Below, piece by piece: positions 34,647 through 46,682 of a stretch of 64,000 nucleotides of DNA. Position numbers and translations under genes: made by a program. A model generated the notes under the pieces. The model did not search any database, was not told the origin of the DNA, and saw nothing but the letters and a program-made list of their open reading frames with translations. The stretch lies in contig JNEU01000966.1 of the NCBI GenBank assembly GCA_000697475.1, forward strand, positions 62,001 through 126,000, in the 5' to 3' direction. Position 1 is the stretch's first letter. The number at the start of each line of letters is the position of its first letter. The DNA is from Lichtheimia corymbifera B2541 (Eukaryota > Mucoromycota > Mucoromycetes > Mucorales > Lichtheimiaceae).

Positions 34647-35147
34647 ATGTCTGCCGAGGAAGATATCGTCATGGAGACCCAAGAGGTCGAGGTTGCCGCT
34701 GAAGCCACTCAAGGCCAAATGAGCGTTGAGGATGCTCTTCAAGAAGTTTTGCGTCGTGCTCTTGTTCATGATGGTCTTGCCCGTGGTCTCAAGCAGGCTG
34801 TCAAGGCTCTCGACAGACGTCAAGCTCACTTGGCTGTTTTGAACGAATCTTGCACTGAAGGCGAATACGTCAAGCTTGTCGAAGCTCTTTGCGCTGAGCA
34901 CAACATCAACTTGATCAAGGTCTCTGACCCCAAGAAGCTCGGTGAGTGGGTTGGTCAATGCAAGATTGACCGTGAAGGTAACGCCCGCAAGGTTGTCGGC
35001 TGCTCCTGCGTTGCTGTCACCGACTTTGGTGAAGAATCTGAAGCCATGAACGTCCTTTTGGATTGTAAGTATATTTATTAAAATCGAGTGGATGTGATGA
35101 TATGGTATCTAAACTATGGTTGTTGTATAGACTTCAAGTCTCGCTAA
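34647..35147 (+). CDS. RPS12: 40S ribosomal protein S12 (eS12)
   Basis: Small-subunit ribosomal protein of 144 residues in the beak of the 40S. Exons 34647-35064 and 35131-35147; the second exon codes only the last residues, YFKSR. The core [43 protein letters not shown] and [29 protein letters not shown] blocks are unmistakable. A start at 34629 would add six residues; it lies in what looks like the acceptor region of a leader intron, so 34647 is preferred. Codon use is strongly biased to C-ending codons, as expected for a highly expressed gene. It is convergent with RPL23A, 168 bp apart. Confidence 0.96.
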
Positions 35148-35188
35148 ATTTCATATCGCATTACATGCATATAACTCATAGCTTGTGT

Positions 35189-35194
35189 AATAAA
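35189..35194 (+). promoter_or_regulatory. Polyadenylation signal of RPS12
   Basis: Canonical AATAAA, 42 bp after the RPS12 stop codon. Confidence 0.55.
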
Positions 35195-35314
35195 GCCTTG
35201 CTTTTGAATACTGTAATATAATATCATTTTCATATCACACACACACAATCACAATGACAATGAGACTTTGAATATCAGAGTAGAGAACCACATGCATTTT
35301 ATTGTTGAGCGGGC

Positions 35315-36020
35315 TTAGATAAGACCAATCTATATCATCGGAAAAGGAAACATGCCGCATAATGATGAGTACACAAAATCATCATTCATGCATAGTCATA
35401 TATATACACATACCTTGTTGGCAACATCCAAAGCATCAGCATCGGCAGTAAGACGAACGAAAGCCTTCTTCTTGCCATCGGGACGGATGAGAGTGTTGAC
35501 TTGAAGAGCTTGGACATCATAAAGACGCTTGACAGCATCCTTGATTTGATCCTTGTTGGCCTTGACATCGACAAGGAAGGTGAGAGTGTTGGTTTCCTCG
35601 AGCTTCTTCATAGCAGTCTCAGTGTTCAAGGGATATTGGATAACACGGTACTGGTCCATGCGAGGCAAGTGGGGAACAGACTTGCGAGCATATTTGGGCT
35701 TACGGGCCAAACGCAAAGTCTTGGGCAAGTGGAAGTGAGTCGAGGTGCGAACCTTACGAACAGACTTGCTTTGAACACCCTTGAGAGCAGCCTTCTTGGC
35801 AGCGAGGGCTTTAGCCTTGGGAGCTAATGCGAATGCGGTCGTTAGTTGATTCAATTTTCTGGTTGCTCATGTCGAAGATAAAAATCTCTCTCGTGTATCC
35901 ATCCATCCATTCATTCATCCGTTGTTGATTTGTATTCATCCATTCATTCGTAGTGCCGTTCTCATGGATACAAGGATACACGATGATTGTTGTTGATCAC
36001 TCACAGCTCTTTGGCGCCAT
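35315..36020 (-). CDS. RPL23A: 60S ribosomal protein L23a (uL23; yeast L25)
   Basis: Large-subunit protein at the peptide exit tunnel, docking site for SRP and nascent-chain factors; 146 residues. Exons 36020-36005, 35823-35414, 35329-35315. The first coding exon is only 16 nt (MAPKS) and is followed by a 181-nt intron, long for this genome. The last exon codes just IGLI. The conserved core includes [17 protein letters not shown], a [20 protein letters not shown] block and [17 protein letters not shown]. Codon bias is strong. Without the tiny first exon the frame has no ATG near the conserved N-terminus, which supports the model. Confidence 0.93.
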
Positions 36021-36197
36021 GTGGATTGTTGATAAAGGAGAAGGAGATCGGAACACAAGGCTGCTCTACAAGTATGGTAATCTAGCGGTTTCACAAATTT
36101 ACCCATACGCCCCCCCCATCTTCAATTGTGTCAAATGCACCAAATGATTTATGAATTAAAAACAAGTACAATGAAAGAATCTATGCATCTAATAGTC

Positions 36198-39100
36198 TTA
36201 TTGATTACTGGTCATCACCCATCGCGTGCCTACACGATGTTGTTCTGCTTCAATAGCTGGTAACGGCCAATCCTTGGGTCCAAAGTTGGGCACCACATGC
36301 ACAATACGTCGATCTTGTTTGCCATCCACAAACCTATACATACATAATTGGTTGGTTAGATGATCACATATCCAATAAGAAAGGCGACACTTACTTTGGT
36401 AATGGATAATTCAAGGGACGGCCATAAGTACAAAGCGTCTTGCCCAGGTTGGATAACCATTTAGTCTCAACAGCTGATACTCCCTTGAGCCATGTGTTTC
36501 TAGGGGTCTCTGTCAATTCCGTGTAGGTGACCATGACAGGAGGTTCTTGGACGTAAAGCACAGAAGTTGGGTGGATATATGCATCAGCATCGCTCCACAT
36601 GAGCTTGTAGGCAACACCGCTAGCATTTTTATGACGAGCACCTTGACCACCACCTGCTTCCAATACATCGGCACGGACTGCAATACAATCAATGTAGCCG
36701 GCAGTAAGGATTTGTCTCAGAATCGTCAATTGCTTGGGAGAAGGTGGTTTGAGCTTGGGATCAACGCAAATATCAACACCTGGGAAATTGGCTGCAACGA
36801 TGTTGGTAAGCTGTCGACGCAGTTGGCGGATTTCTGTCATGGCCTATCATTCATTGTATCAACGTCAAGTTCTAATTATGTATCATTCATCCTTACCTTT
36901 TGTCGCAATCCATGCTCCCTGCAAAAATCATCGGTACCTCCAGCATACTCGTATGCACCAACGGCTGTTACCAATGTGAGAATATCGCTCTTTTCTGATA
37001 CAAACGTCTATATAGATCCCATGTTAGGCTATGCATAAATATAACCCACTTGAAGGCTTACCATGGCATGATTGCGTTTCTGGGCATCTTCAGTATCAAA
37101 TGGATTACCGACCGACAAAGCTGACACCATAATCACCACGTATGGGAGACACTCATGCTGCTGACCGATAATCAACCTTGAAAATACCATCCCCTGTTAC
37201 ACATTGACCTGCGATCACCTTTATCAACTTACATCTTTGCCAATCGAGGAGCGATAGGGAAAAGTGCCATGGCATCACCATAATCAGTAATATGCTTGGT
37301 CCGTTTATCGATACCACCGAGGTACTCCAGTAACTAGATACACCACCCAATGAGTATATAATACACCACATCCAAAAGATTATAACATACCTTTTCTGCT
37401 TTATATAAGCTCTCCCTTGGTGGGGGTGTAGGGAATGGAAAGTTGACCACTTGATCGATATTCATGGATTTCATATTGAGCACAACACCTATAAATACAG
37501 TGAATCGCATGAGTATATTCCCTTTGCTCGTACACCAAACAACAATTACATACCTTCAAGGGGCATACGCTGGATCTCTGGTAATGAAAAGCGAGGGAAT
37601 TCGTGATCAAAGACGGCTGAAGAGAATAATCGATAGCAGTGACCAGCTTGTGTTCTACCAGCACGACCAGCGCGCTACAGCAATAATGTAAGTGGACCAA
37701 GAAAAAGTGTTGGGGTGAGTATTCATACCTGATCCGCTGATGCTTTTGATGTCCAGTCCACGTCAAAGGATTGGATGCCTGATTCGACATCATATTTGCG
37801 CTATTATCACCGAGTGTTAATGTGAGAAATCTCCAAACAGCCAAGCCGATAAAATACATACCTCCTTTACTTTGCCACAATCCACAACATAACGAATGCC
37901 AGGGATAGTAATCGATGTCTCAGCTACGTTGGTGGCAATGACACACAAACGAGTGCCTTCAGGAGGTGGCTGGAATACTCGAAGTTGTGCTTCAGTTGGC
38001 AACATGGAATACAAAGGCAACACATGTAATGGTGCTGGAAAAAATAGATATCAATATCATGTTGCAATGCGTGTGACGAGAACGTACCATCCCGAACGCT
38101 TCCCAATTCTTCATCATCGAATCCTGCTTCAAAGTCGCTTTCATCATCTTCGTCATCCGTTTCCAAATCAAAGTCCTCCTCAACCACATCGTTGTCTCCT
38201 AGTTCGACATCCTCTACTTCCACATCGGCTAAATGATATAATAAATGAATATCTTGTGTAATATACCGATACAAATCCATGAATTTACCTTGACCATTGG
38301 GAAGATCTTGTGTCTCAGACTCCACTTTGTTGTCCTTTTCCTCTTGGCGTTTCTTCTTTTTGCTTGCTGTGGCAGGAAGAGATGGGGATTTTTTCCGCAG
38401 CAACTTGCAAAGATGTGTGATTTCATTTTGACCGGTAAGGAACACAAGGATACCACCCGCTGGTAATCGATCATGGATCTTGGAGACTTTTTTGAATGCT
38501 TCACCAACATAATCGCCAGGTGTGCGCTTGTTGAAATGAATCGAGACTGGAAATTGACGAGCATCGACATTGATGACAGGTGGCGGTTTTGCAAACAAGG
38601 TCTTGTTCTCTGTAAAATCGGTCACGCGCAAAGTAGCCGACATGATAACTACACGCAAAGGCTATATTGAAGGTCAATAACATGTCCCGTATATATCCAA
38701 TCACCCTCTTACCTTGATTTTCTCACGATCTTCGCGACTAAGTTCGGCTCTCAATTTAAGCACTCTGCTGACCACACCAATAAGGATATCTGTGTTGAGG
38801 TTGCGTTCGTGGGCTTCATCAATGATAAGCACCGAGTACTTTGTAAGGAGGAGATCTTGTGACAATTCTCTCAAAAGCACACCATCGGTCATGAACTTGA
38901 TGCGGGTCTTTGAAGAGGTCGTTGCATCATAACGGATTTGATAAGACACTTCTTGATTCGATAAATTGAGTTCATGTCCAACACGCTTTGCCATACTGAC
39001 AGCGGCCACACGACGAGGTTGCGTAACACCAATCAAACCAGGATTGTCTGTGCGCGCGCGAGCAAGTGATTAGTTTTCATGTTACATCATTCCCCCTCAA

Positions 39101-40644
39101 AAATGACTTACCGCTATCAGGATGCGACCATCCAGCTTCATACAGAAATTGAGGGACCTGAGTCGTTTTACCAGAACCGGTTTCACCACAAATGATGACG
39201 ACTGTGTTGTTGCGAATGGCTTCCATGATACGTTGTTCTTCACCACATACAGGCAAGTTGGATCGTGCTTCTTGTACACTCTCCAAGCGGTTCACCGGCA
39301 CATAGAAAGGCTAATGGGATATTAGTTGGTACACGGCTCTCATTGATCAGTTTTTTACACTTACTCTAGCCACATCATCATTCAAATCACCACCCTTGTT
39401 CTCTTCCAATAGCTTCTTTTTGATCTCATCCTCTTCTTCTTTACGCAATTCGGGTTTGGCAATGTTCTTGGATGCCTCCACTACCTCTTCCAAAGCTGTT
39501 GGCTTTTCATCAATGTTTTCTTCCTCCAATAACTTGGCGACTGATTCTCTAGGCTTTGCTTCGTCATCATCGTCGTCGTCATTGTTGTCGCTGTCATATT
39601 CTGAATCAGAGCTGTCAAAAGATGCGTCGGATTCCATGCCCATGCGTTGTTTGAATCGTTTCTTTGCTGATTCAGGGATAGTTGACTAGAACAATGAATG
39701 ATATGAGCCCTCAACCCTCGATCTATAATCCTCGTTTCTTACCTGTTTCTTTTTACGTTTCCGCTTTGTCAATGGCATAGCTGGCGTTCCATCCGTTTGT
39801 TTCAAAGCGCTACCCACAACAGGTGTAGATTGGGGTTGTTGAGGTTTTGTTGCCTTGTTGTTGGTGGTGTTGGATGATGCTGCGATAGTTGATGTCTGGT
39901 TGTTGTTATCTTCTTCCTCCTCGATCTCTTTTTCCACAAATAAACGTGCATTGCTTGTATCTGTGATATTGACACCAGCCTTTTGCTCCAAGAACGCCTG
40001 TCGTAATTGTTCACGTGCACTCTGCTTGGGTCGACCGATGGTTTTGGATGATCGCAAAAGATCCGATGACCATTTTGATTCACTGTATATACATCATTCA
40101 ATGCGTTGTTCATTGTCGTTGGTGGATTGACTTACGATAGCTGATCCATAAGCTTGACCATGGTGTCTTTTTTCAATTTTTTTTGCTGCATGAATCTCAG
40201 TCAGTCCCTGTGATATGAGTTCCCTTTCCCATCCCACATACAATGTAACGCTCCATCCTCTCCCTCTTTTTCTTGGTCATCTTGGGTGCCTATCCATATC
40301 AATGTATTAGAAAAAAGTCATATGAAAGCTTATGCGTGTGTATGTGTACCTTTGGTTTGGGAGTATCATTGGCAGTCTCTGTCTCTGTCGACTTTTTGGG
40401 CATCATAATCAAAGCATTGGGATCTTGTCTAAAACAGCGTGTCAATATCACCTGTCAACCGAGATAATGTTCGTACAACAACTTACTCGGTGGCCGACGA
40501 CGGATCGATCGTGGCTGTAGGCTGGTGATTGTCAACATCGTCCCAATCGAGACCACCAGCTCTCGCACGTGGATGTGGTTTTTGGTTTGGCTTCCGAGAC
40601 GATGCTCTGCCCTTTTCATTGTAGCGTGCTCGTGATTTGCCCAT
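36198..40644 (-). CDS. ECM16: DEAH-box RNA helicase Dhr1/Ecm16 (DHX37), U3 snoRNP-associated
   Basis: Nucleolar helicase that releases U3 snoRNA from pre-18S rRNA; 1139 residues from 19 exons: 40644-40487, 40428-40350, 40289-40242, 40185-40136, 40082-39743, 39685-39365, 39310-39112, 39047-38713, 38661-38289, 38228-38088, 38034-37862, 37800-37729, 37674-37554, 37488-37391, 37333-37233, 37176-37062, 37007-36897, 36843-36395, 36333-36198. All junctions are GT-AG. The N-terminal third is low-complexity and charged, with a KRKRKKK basic run and an acidic tract. Core motifs: GETGSGKTT (~375), [12 protein letters not shown] (~475), [21 protein letters not shown] and QRAGRAGR (~763). An acidic insert lies between motifs IV and V, as in Dhr1. 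The C-terminus has HA2, OB and the Dhr1-type [11 protein letters not shown] ending. Confidence 0.95.
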
Positions 40645-40720
40645 GGTTTAGAAAAGCGTAGAGAGTGGCGATCAAGTGGCAAGAAATAAAAAGAGAAGGG
40701 ATAAAAATTCGGATAATGGG

Positions 40721-40736
40721 TCGGGCTTAGCCAATG
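40721..40736 (-). promoter_or_regulatory. CCAAT-containing element of the DHR1 promoter
   Basis: CATTGGCTAAGCCCGA on the gene strand, 77-92 bp before the ATG. It nearly matches an element at 17618-17632 upstream of a candidate mini-protein. Confidence 0.5.
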
Positions 40737-40792
40737 AACACAGCTGCTGAATCTTTTTACTGCTTTATTCTCTTTGTGTATAAAAATGCCAA

Positions 40793-42139
40793 TTATTGTG
40801 TCTTGGATGAGGCACCAGCAGCAGCAGCAGCTTCACGCTCACGCTTGCGCAAGGCACGTCGACGTACATCCTTTTGGATAGCTAGATAGGAAATATATAT
40901 AAATATAAGTCATCTGGAATTGATTCATGCATTGCATTGTATGTACACATACCATAGTTTTGATTGATCCAGAACTTGGTACTCAAGGTGTTGGAAATGA
41001 GCCAATTGGCGATACCGTGGCTGGGATAAGCGGTCGAAGTGTAAGGAACATTGGCACCACAAGGCACACCAATCTTTGCGAGGACGCTTGCAACATAGGG
41101 TTTAGGAAGAGGGATCAAAAAGGTAGGTCTACGAATCTTGCTCATGGACGAGACAACAAAGTATGTATTGACGTTTTGCACCACGATGCCTTGACTCTCG
41201 ACTTCCTTTGCCAAAGCCTGTGTCCATGTAGAAAGGAAAGCCTTGCCACCCGAGTACACTGACAAATAAGGACTTGGTACCAAACCAGCAAACGAACCCA
41301 AGTTCAAAATGAGACCCGAACGGCTGTATATATATATATGTGAGTATATATCTCAACACATGTTTCCTCTTTTTTTCATACATACTTTGAACGCATTTGA
41401 GGCAAGACAAGCTTGGTCATACGAAGGGTACCCTTGACGTTCACCTCGATAATATCATCAATGACCTTGTCACTCTCCTCATCATAGGGCGTAGGGATGT
41501 CATGGTTGGTGCCGACATTGTTGACCAATACACCCACACGAATCTCATTCATCATTTGTCCAAGCTGAGCAAAGTCGTTCTGGTCACCCTTGGTGAAATC
41601 CATGGCATAAGTCTTGGTCTCGACACCATACTTGTCAACTATGCACATCCAATTTGTCAATAACATGCGTTATGTCCACACATTTCCTTTTCCCCCTCCC
41701 CTTACCAATATCCTTTGCAATCGCTTCGAGCTTGGATGCAGTACGAGACACCAATAATACATTGAACTTTTTCTTGGCCAATTGCTCTGCAAACTCTTTA
41801 CCGATACCATCCGAAGCACCCGTGACAACTAACAACCCATACGTCAATCAATATAGACACGTTCTCTAACTTTTATATAATACCACCATACCTGCCCAAG
41901 CTCCTTGGCCTGCTCCAAACTTTTTGAGCTATATCACCCATGCATGACAGGAGAGCCACAATCAATAAAGACGTTCCATGACTGACGACGCGATTTCTTA
42001 CCGAGATGCCTCCCAACACGTAAACGTCCAACAAAGTCTTGAAGAAACCGAGCGCCTTGTAACCAAGGAAAGCAGCACCCACAGCAGCCAATGTTGCCAA
42101 CAATGGCGAGGTTCGTGCAATGAGACAGAGATGCTCCAT
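40793..42139 (-). CDS. IFA38: Very-long-chain 3-oxoacyl-CoA reductase (Ifa38/KAR type)
   Basis: ER membrane short-chain dehydrogenase catalysing the NADPH-dependent second step of fatty-acid elongation; 336 residues. Exons 42139-42002, 41928-41892, 41828-41706, 41638-41386, 41323-40953, 40881-40793. A membrane segment lies near residues 10-45 ([21 protein letters not shown]). The Rossmann fold shows [24 protein letters not shown], active-site LNLGSFAG and Y-x3-K in SVYSGGKAF. The tail is rich in Lys/Arg and Ala and ends in KTQ, without a classical KKxx signal. A longer upstream frame from 42280 has no support in the family and is left out. Confidence 0.94.
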
Positions 42140-42576
42140 GAAGTTGACAAAAAGAAAGCAATCGGAAATAGATACCCTGCGGACCAGAACGATACCTAAA
42201 TAGCTTGCCCGCTCCCTCCCATTTATTGGGGAACACTCGTAATATCCCGTGAATATGACATATATTTTATTACGTGCCATAATATTGGTTTATCTGTATC
42301 CATGGCAACCGTCATAATAGGATATCAATAAATTTATCTCTTATTCTATGCAAAGATAAAAAGTCAAAGTGCAATTTGATGTCAAGATCACGTGAAGTGA
42401 GCACGGACTCTCAATTCTTGCAGTCATATCAATTTGAATATCATTGGCTACTTTTAACGCTCTAATTTCCCTCATTGGCTTAAAGTCTCATTTTACTAAG
42501 GTGACCCCACCTAAATAAAGTAATTTTGTGGTATATATATGCACTCGAAAGTAAGAAAATAAGAAAACCGAAGATG
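42140..42576. other. Upstream region of the ketoacyl-CoA reductase gene
   Basis: 437 bp, AT-rich, between the reductase ATG and the tRNA. No gene seen. Confidence 0.45.
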
Positions 42577-42659
42577 GGAGAGATGGCCGAGTTGGTCTAA
42601 GGCGTCAGGTTAAGGCCCTGATCTCTTCGGAGGCGTGGGTTCGAATCCCACTCTCTTCA
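42577..42659 (+). tRNA. tRNA-Leu, anticodon AAG
   Basis: An 83-nt gene without intron. The acceptor stem pairs GGAGAGA with TCTCTTC (one G-T pair), followed by discriminator A. The D arm is GGCCGAG...GGTCTAAGGC; the anticodon stem TCAGG/CCTGA encloses loop TTAAGGC with anticodon AAG. A long variable arm (TCTCTTCGGA region) identifies a class II tRNA, and the T arm GTGGG-TTCGAAT-CCCAC is perfect. A T-rich run directly after 42660 serves as the RNA polymerase III terminator. CCA is not encoded, as usual for eukaryotes. Confidence 0.95.
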
Positions 42660-42679
42660 CTTTCTTTTTTGTTTTTTCT
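42660..42679 (+). terminator. RNA polymerase III terminator of tRNA-Leu
   Basis: Oligo-T tracts (TTTC, TTTTTT, GTTTTTT) immediately after the tRNA end. Confidence 0.7.
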
Positions 42680-42880
42680 CGATGTCGTGATCAAGATTGG
42701 CTGCAAAGCAAGGCCAGGACAACAATTGATAAAAGATGACTTTTTTACGAGAGATGGAAGATGATGATTTATTTTTGGACGCAATGCGTTCTTATATATA
42801 TGTGGATGTAGATTCTAGAAACGATGGGAGAGGGGAGGGAAAGTGATGGAAAGATGTGACCGTGCATTGTGTGTGATGTA

Positions 42881-43034
42881 TCAAAAGGAATGTCAAGGAA
42901 ACATGGATGGAAATCATATGATGCTTCAAATGGTAAAGAAGTATATCCGAAGTGTGCCAAAAGGAATGTCGTGGAATCATGGATCAAGATCATGTGATCT
43001 TGTCAAAAGATAAAGAAGTATACCGACATCGATT
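42881..43034. repeat. Two-copy tandem direct repeat, 77-bp period
   Basis: Copies begin at 42881 and 42958. Shared blocks are CAAAAGGAATGTC, a GGAA-CATGGAT stretch, ATCATRTGAT and AAAGAAGTATA-CCGA. Divergence is about a quarter of positions, so the duplication is not recent. Confidence 0.7.
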
Positions 43035-43565
43035 TTGTGATCACGTGATCTGAGATTGGGAAGTCAATATCGTATTGTTGTGTATTTTGTTTGCGTATCG
43101 AGAATGCCACACAGGGTAGATACACAGATAGTAAAAGGATTCGAATAGCGTTTATACATATGTGATATCGGGGGATTATCTCAGGTCAAAGCAGTTGCAT
43201 GAAAAAAGAAAAGATCTAGATTCAACACTTTATCTTGGCTGGTTGAGCCAGTCAGGATACAGGACGACTAGAAGTAAAAGAGACTTATATAAAGATACTG
43301 TCCCAGAATATGTTGTGTCTTATTACGTGATACCTATTGTTTGCTACGATAGGGTAAAAGATAGATTACGTTACTGGTGGTTCACTTTGTAAAGGATAAA
43401 TGGAAGGTTATTATGCTCTTTATGCATTTGAGAGCGACATTCGTATTGTTATAATGCTTTGAGATCTAGCCTAACTCCTTGTCACTTGCACAAATAGTAG
43501 GCTTTTATAAAGGATATTTATGTAATGATGAAGGTGATATGGTGGCAGGTGTCCGATTGGCAAGA

Positions 43566-43671
43566 TGTGCAAAAAAAGTGGGCATTAAATGGGCATCAAG
43601 TGGGCATCAAGTGGGTATAAAGTGGGTATAAAGTGGGGTGTGCACACTTTATTATGCCCACTTTTTGCACA
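43566..43671. repeat. Foldback with an internal 11-bp tandem array
   Basis: Arms at 43566-43589 (TGTGCA6-7GTGGGCATTAAA type) and 43648-43671 are near-perfect inverted complements. Between and overlapping the left arm, 43576-43638 holds about 5.7 copies of an 11-bp unit, AAGTGGGCATC changing to AAGTGGGTATA. A single-strand copy could form a ~24-bp stem. No target-site duplication is obvious. Confidence 0.75.
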
Positions 43672-44081
43672 CCAATTTTCCATCGTGATATATCATGTAC
43701 CTGAATAACATGTGTGGGTGTATATGTAATATGATGGAATCATGCAAGATTATCCTGAACCCAGGAAAAGTTGCCATGAAGCAACAGTTTATTATTGAAA
43801 AAGGACACAGACTACGAGAATACAAGGTTATGCAACGCATCAAATGTTACACATAAATGGACCGCATAATCCACGCGTAATCGCCGACGTGTAGCAGTAG
43901 CAGTAGTGATAGTAATTAAATTAGGGCGGCGGCTCATGGGTCGGCAAGTAGGCTATGTTGGGAGATGATGATAAATAAAGATGATGATGTAGTAGTCTTT
44001 TTTAGTTTCGCCAAGAGGCTCGTGTGCAACCTACTTCTCTTTTTCTTCCCTCTTTCTCCTTTTCCTTTTCAACACAGTTTC

Positions 44082-46682
44082 ATGGACCTGACACCAACAC
44101 AGCTTCACTACTTGAAACGAGAGCTTATCTCGGAGCAGTTACTCGAGGAAATAAGCAAGCTCAAGCATAACCTGGATTTGGACGCTGTTTTGCATGCCAA
44201 AAACGATCCCGGCAATGACTATCCACTGTTACGCTACATTAGCAACCAATTCGTCATTGAGTTCCCCCTCTTGAAACATGGCAGCAACCCTGAATTCTGG
44301 TCCAAGTGTCAACAGTTCCTCAACGACTTTGCCAAAGTCAAGCTTGACACGTATACGCCACGCAAAACGGGAGCTTCTCAACGACGTATCCTCATGTACA
44401 AGTTACAAAAGCTCATGACGGTAGCTCTCTGTGCTACAGTAAAGACGGTTCAAGGCGAGGAACAAGGCATCAAGGTGGATCCTACTAAGCAACAAACAGA
44501 AGACAATGCTGAAGACAAGGCCCTTGCACAAGCTGTTGACCAGAGCATGACACTCCTTGAGAATGATGATCGTTATTTGGAATGGATGGGATTCAATGGA
44601 TTGGCTCTGAACGTTGTCACTGTACGTGATGTGACCGAGAAGCGCACGTTACGTGAAAAGACCCATACCGAGTTTATTGTATGCACGTACATGGAAGGCC
44701 ATGCAGAACCTGTATTTGTGGCCCGACGACATGGCGATTTTCGACAACTTGCTCAAGACTTGGCTGCCGAATACCCGACAGAAGATGTTCCCGGTCCACC
44801 CCGCAAAGCCAGCGATGCGTTATCCGATGCAACTGATGAAGGGTCAGAAAAACAACACACGTTACATCTTCGTTCTCCTCGTCGTCGCAGTAGCAGCAAA
44901 TCCAACAATCCGTTGCCAAGTCATTTCTATCGTGAACAAGATCGCTTGTTGCTCCGATCCTTTTTACGTCGTATTGCAACCGAACCTCGTCTCGCCAAGA
45001 GCCAGATCTTGAAGCGTTTCTTGACTGAGAATGCTATCACCCTGACTGAGTCTCAAGTCGCTGATGCTGATATGCGTGATAAGATGGATAAGGCGAGAGC
45101 TGAAGAGGAAGCCAAATTCAGGAACGAGGTGGATCAAAAGATGGCAGAGCTCAATGATTTATTGGACATGCTCAAGAAACAAATCATGCAACCTGGTGGT
45201 CTTATTGAGATCTTCAATATTATCAAGACGACTGAAAAGATTGAGGAATTGCCACCCGCTCTTCGTAAAGCATTCGAATGGGGCCGTATCAAGTAAGTAA
45301 AAAGAGACCTCATATATATATGTGATGGATACTAATCATGTAAATAGCTTTGCTTTTGTGCTTCATACTCAATTTGTCACGTCCGATCGTTCAGCTGAAA
45401 ACATTGCCAATCTCAAGCGTACAAACATGCTCATGCCCTATCGTGCTATTGCTCAACTGCTAAAACTTTCCAACCCATTTGCCATGGTCAAGGGTATTTT
45501 GGATCTGTTCCTGACACAGCCTTTTGGTCGACGTAGTCTCTTGCAGCGCATCATTGCATTCAACATGAATGACAATGCAAAGCAACTTCAACAAGATATC
45601 AACAATTTGGAAGCCAAGATTGGTGATCCTGCCCTTTGCCAAAAGATCAAGAATGCTATTGAGACGCCCATTTCGGATGATATTGTTACCCAACGTACTC
45701 GAGGTAGGCTTATGATATAGCTACTCCATCATCACCCACTCACATATCATTTATTATAGTACGATCCACTGTGGATGAGACATTGGAAATGTTGAAGAAT
45801 GCCGATATTGAACCTGCATTGACTCCGGAACAAATCGTAAAGGTGGCAGGAGCCAAGGATTCATCCAACATGGAATCCCGCTTGCTTGTGACTCAATTAC
45901 ATCAATTATGGGCCATGTATGCACGTCAACGTGAACACCGTATTTTGGGTGAACTCATGTTCCAAGGAGCTACTGGCGATCTATTGCGTGAAATCTTTGC
46001 CATGTTTTACCAACCACTTGCAGAAGTGTATCGAGCTGCCAACATTGGTGACTCTCTCCAGCACCTGTCAGCCTTCATTGACGATCTTATTGGTGTGATT
46101 GACAGCTTGGATATGCAAGATATTACCAACACGGCCCAACCTTTTGTGCAACTGGTACAACGCCATGAACAACAATTCTATCACTTTGTGCACCAAGTGC
46201 ATGCCAATGACAAGACGCGTCTCTTTGATGAACTCTTAAGCTACGTTGACAATACCTTTGCTCTCGTTGCCCATGGTTTACCTCAGCGTATTGACTTGGA
46301 TAAGGTGATTGCGGATGCGGGTGTCTCTGCCAAGGATGCCGCTTTGCAAAAGGATATTGATGCTATCTGCGAGTATCATCGTAAGCGCAAAGAACAGCAC
46401 ATGAAGCGTCGACGACAAAAATTGATGATGGAGGAGAATGATGATGTTGCCATGGCCAGTGAAGCTTTTGATTTCTTGCCCAACAAGACCGAAGTCATGG
46501 GTGTATTCCAGGATTTGGCCGAGCTCGATGATGAAGAATTGGAAGATGACTTGTACTCGGAATCTGGCAGCGATACCTCTTCTGCTGTGGCCCACGAGAT
46601 GACTATTGAAATGCCCGATTTGGAAGTGGTTCCCAAGATCGTGCCATACTTTGTAAATAGCATTGTCAATGCCATGAAATAA
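44082..46682 (+). CDS. LEC1: PX-domain protein of the LEC1/YPR097W family
   Basis: Phosphoinositide-binding protein of 829 residues; the yeast homologue Ypr097w/Lec1 acts in ergosterol and lipid-droplet traffic. Exons 44082-45292, 45348-45703, 45760-46682. The N-terminus has the PX-associated helical domain (LKRELISEQLLEEIS... through LLKHGSNPEFWSKCQQFLNDF). A PX fold follows at roughly residues 190-330, interrupted by a Ser/Arg-rich loop. The PX basic pocket may include VFVARRHGDFRQLAQDL and RLLLRSFLRR. The C-terminal half is the long helical DUF3818-type region with acidic patches near the end. An upstream in-frame extension to 43965 is hydrophobic and ends in an acceptor-like CAACACAG, so it is more likely leader or intron. 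Confidence 0.88.

Larger units (their letters stand above)
42680..44081. other. Repeat-bearing non-coding region upstream of the PX-protein gene
   Basis: 1.4 kb without a gene. It holds a two-copy 77-bp direct repeat (42881-43034) and a foldback with an internal 11-bp array (43566-43671), entered separately. A Thr/Cys-free 75-codon frame at 43162 has no support. Confidence 0.5.

Noticed and set aside
42140..42280. Upstream extension of the ketoacyl-CoA reductase
   Set aside because: It has no similarity to the family, whose N-terminus begins shortly before the membrane helix, as with the ATG at 42139.
43965..44081. N-terminal extension of the LEC1-like protein
   Set aside because: It is a Phe/Leu-rich run translated from a pyrimidine tract ending in an acceptor-like CACAG; it is better read as leader or intron.
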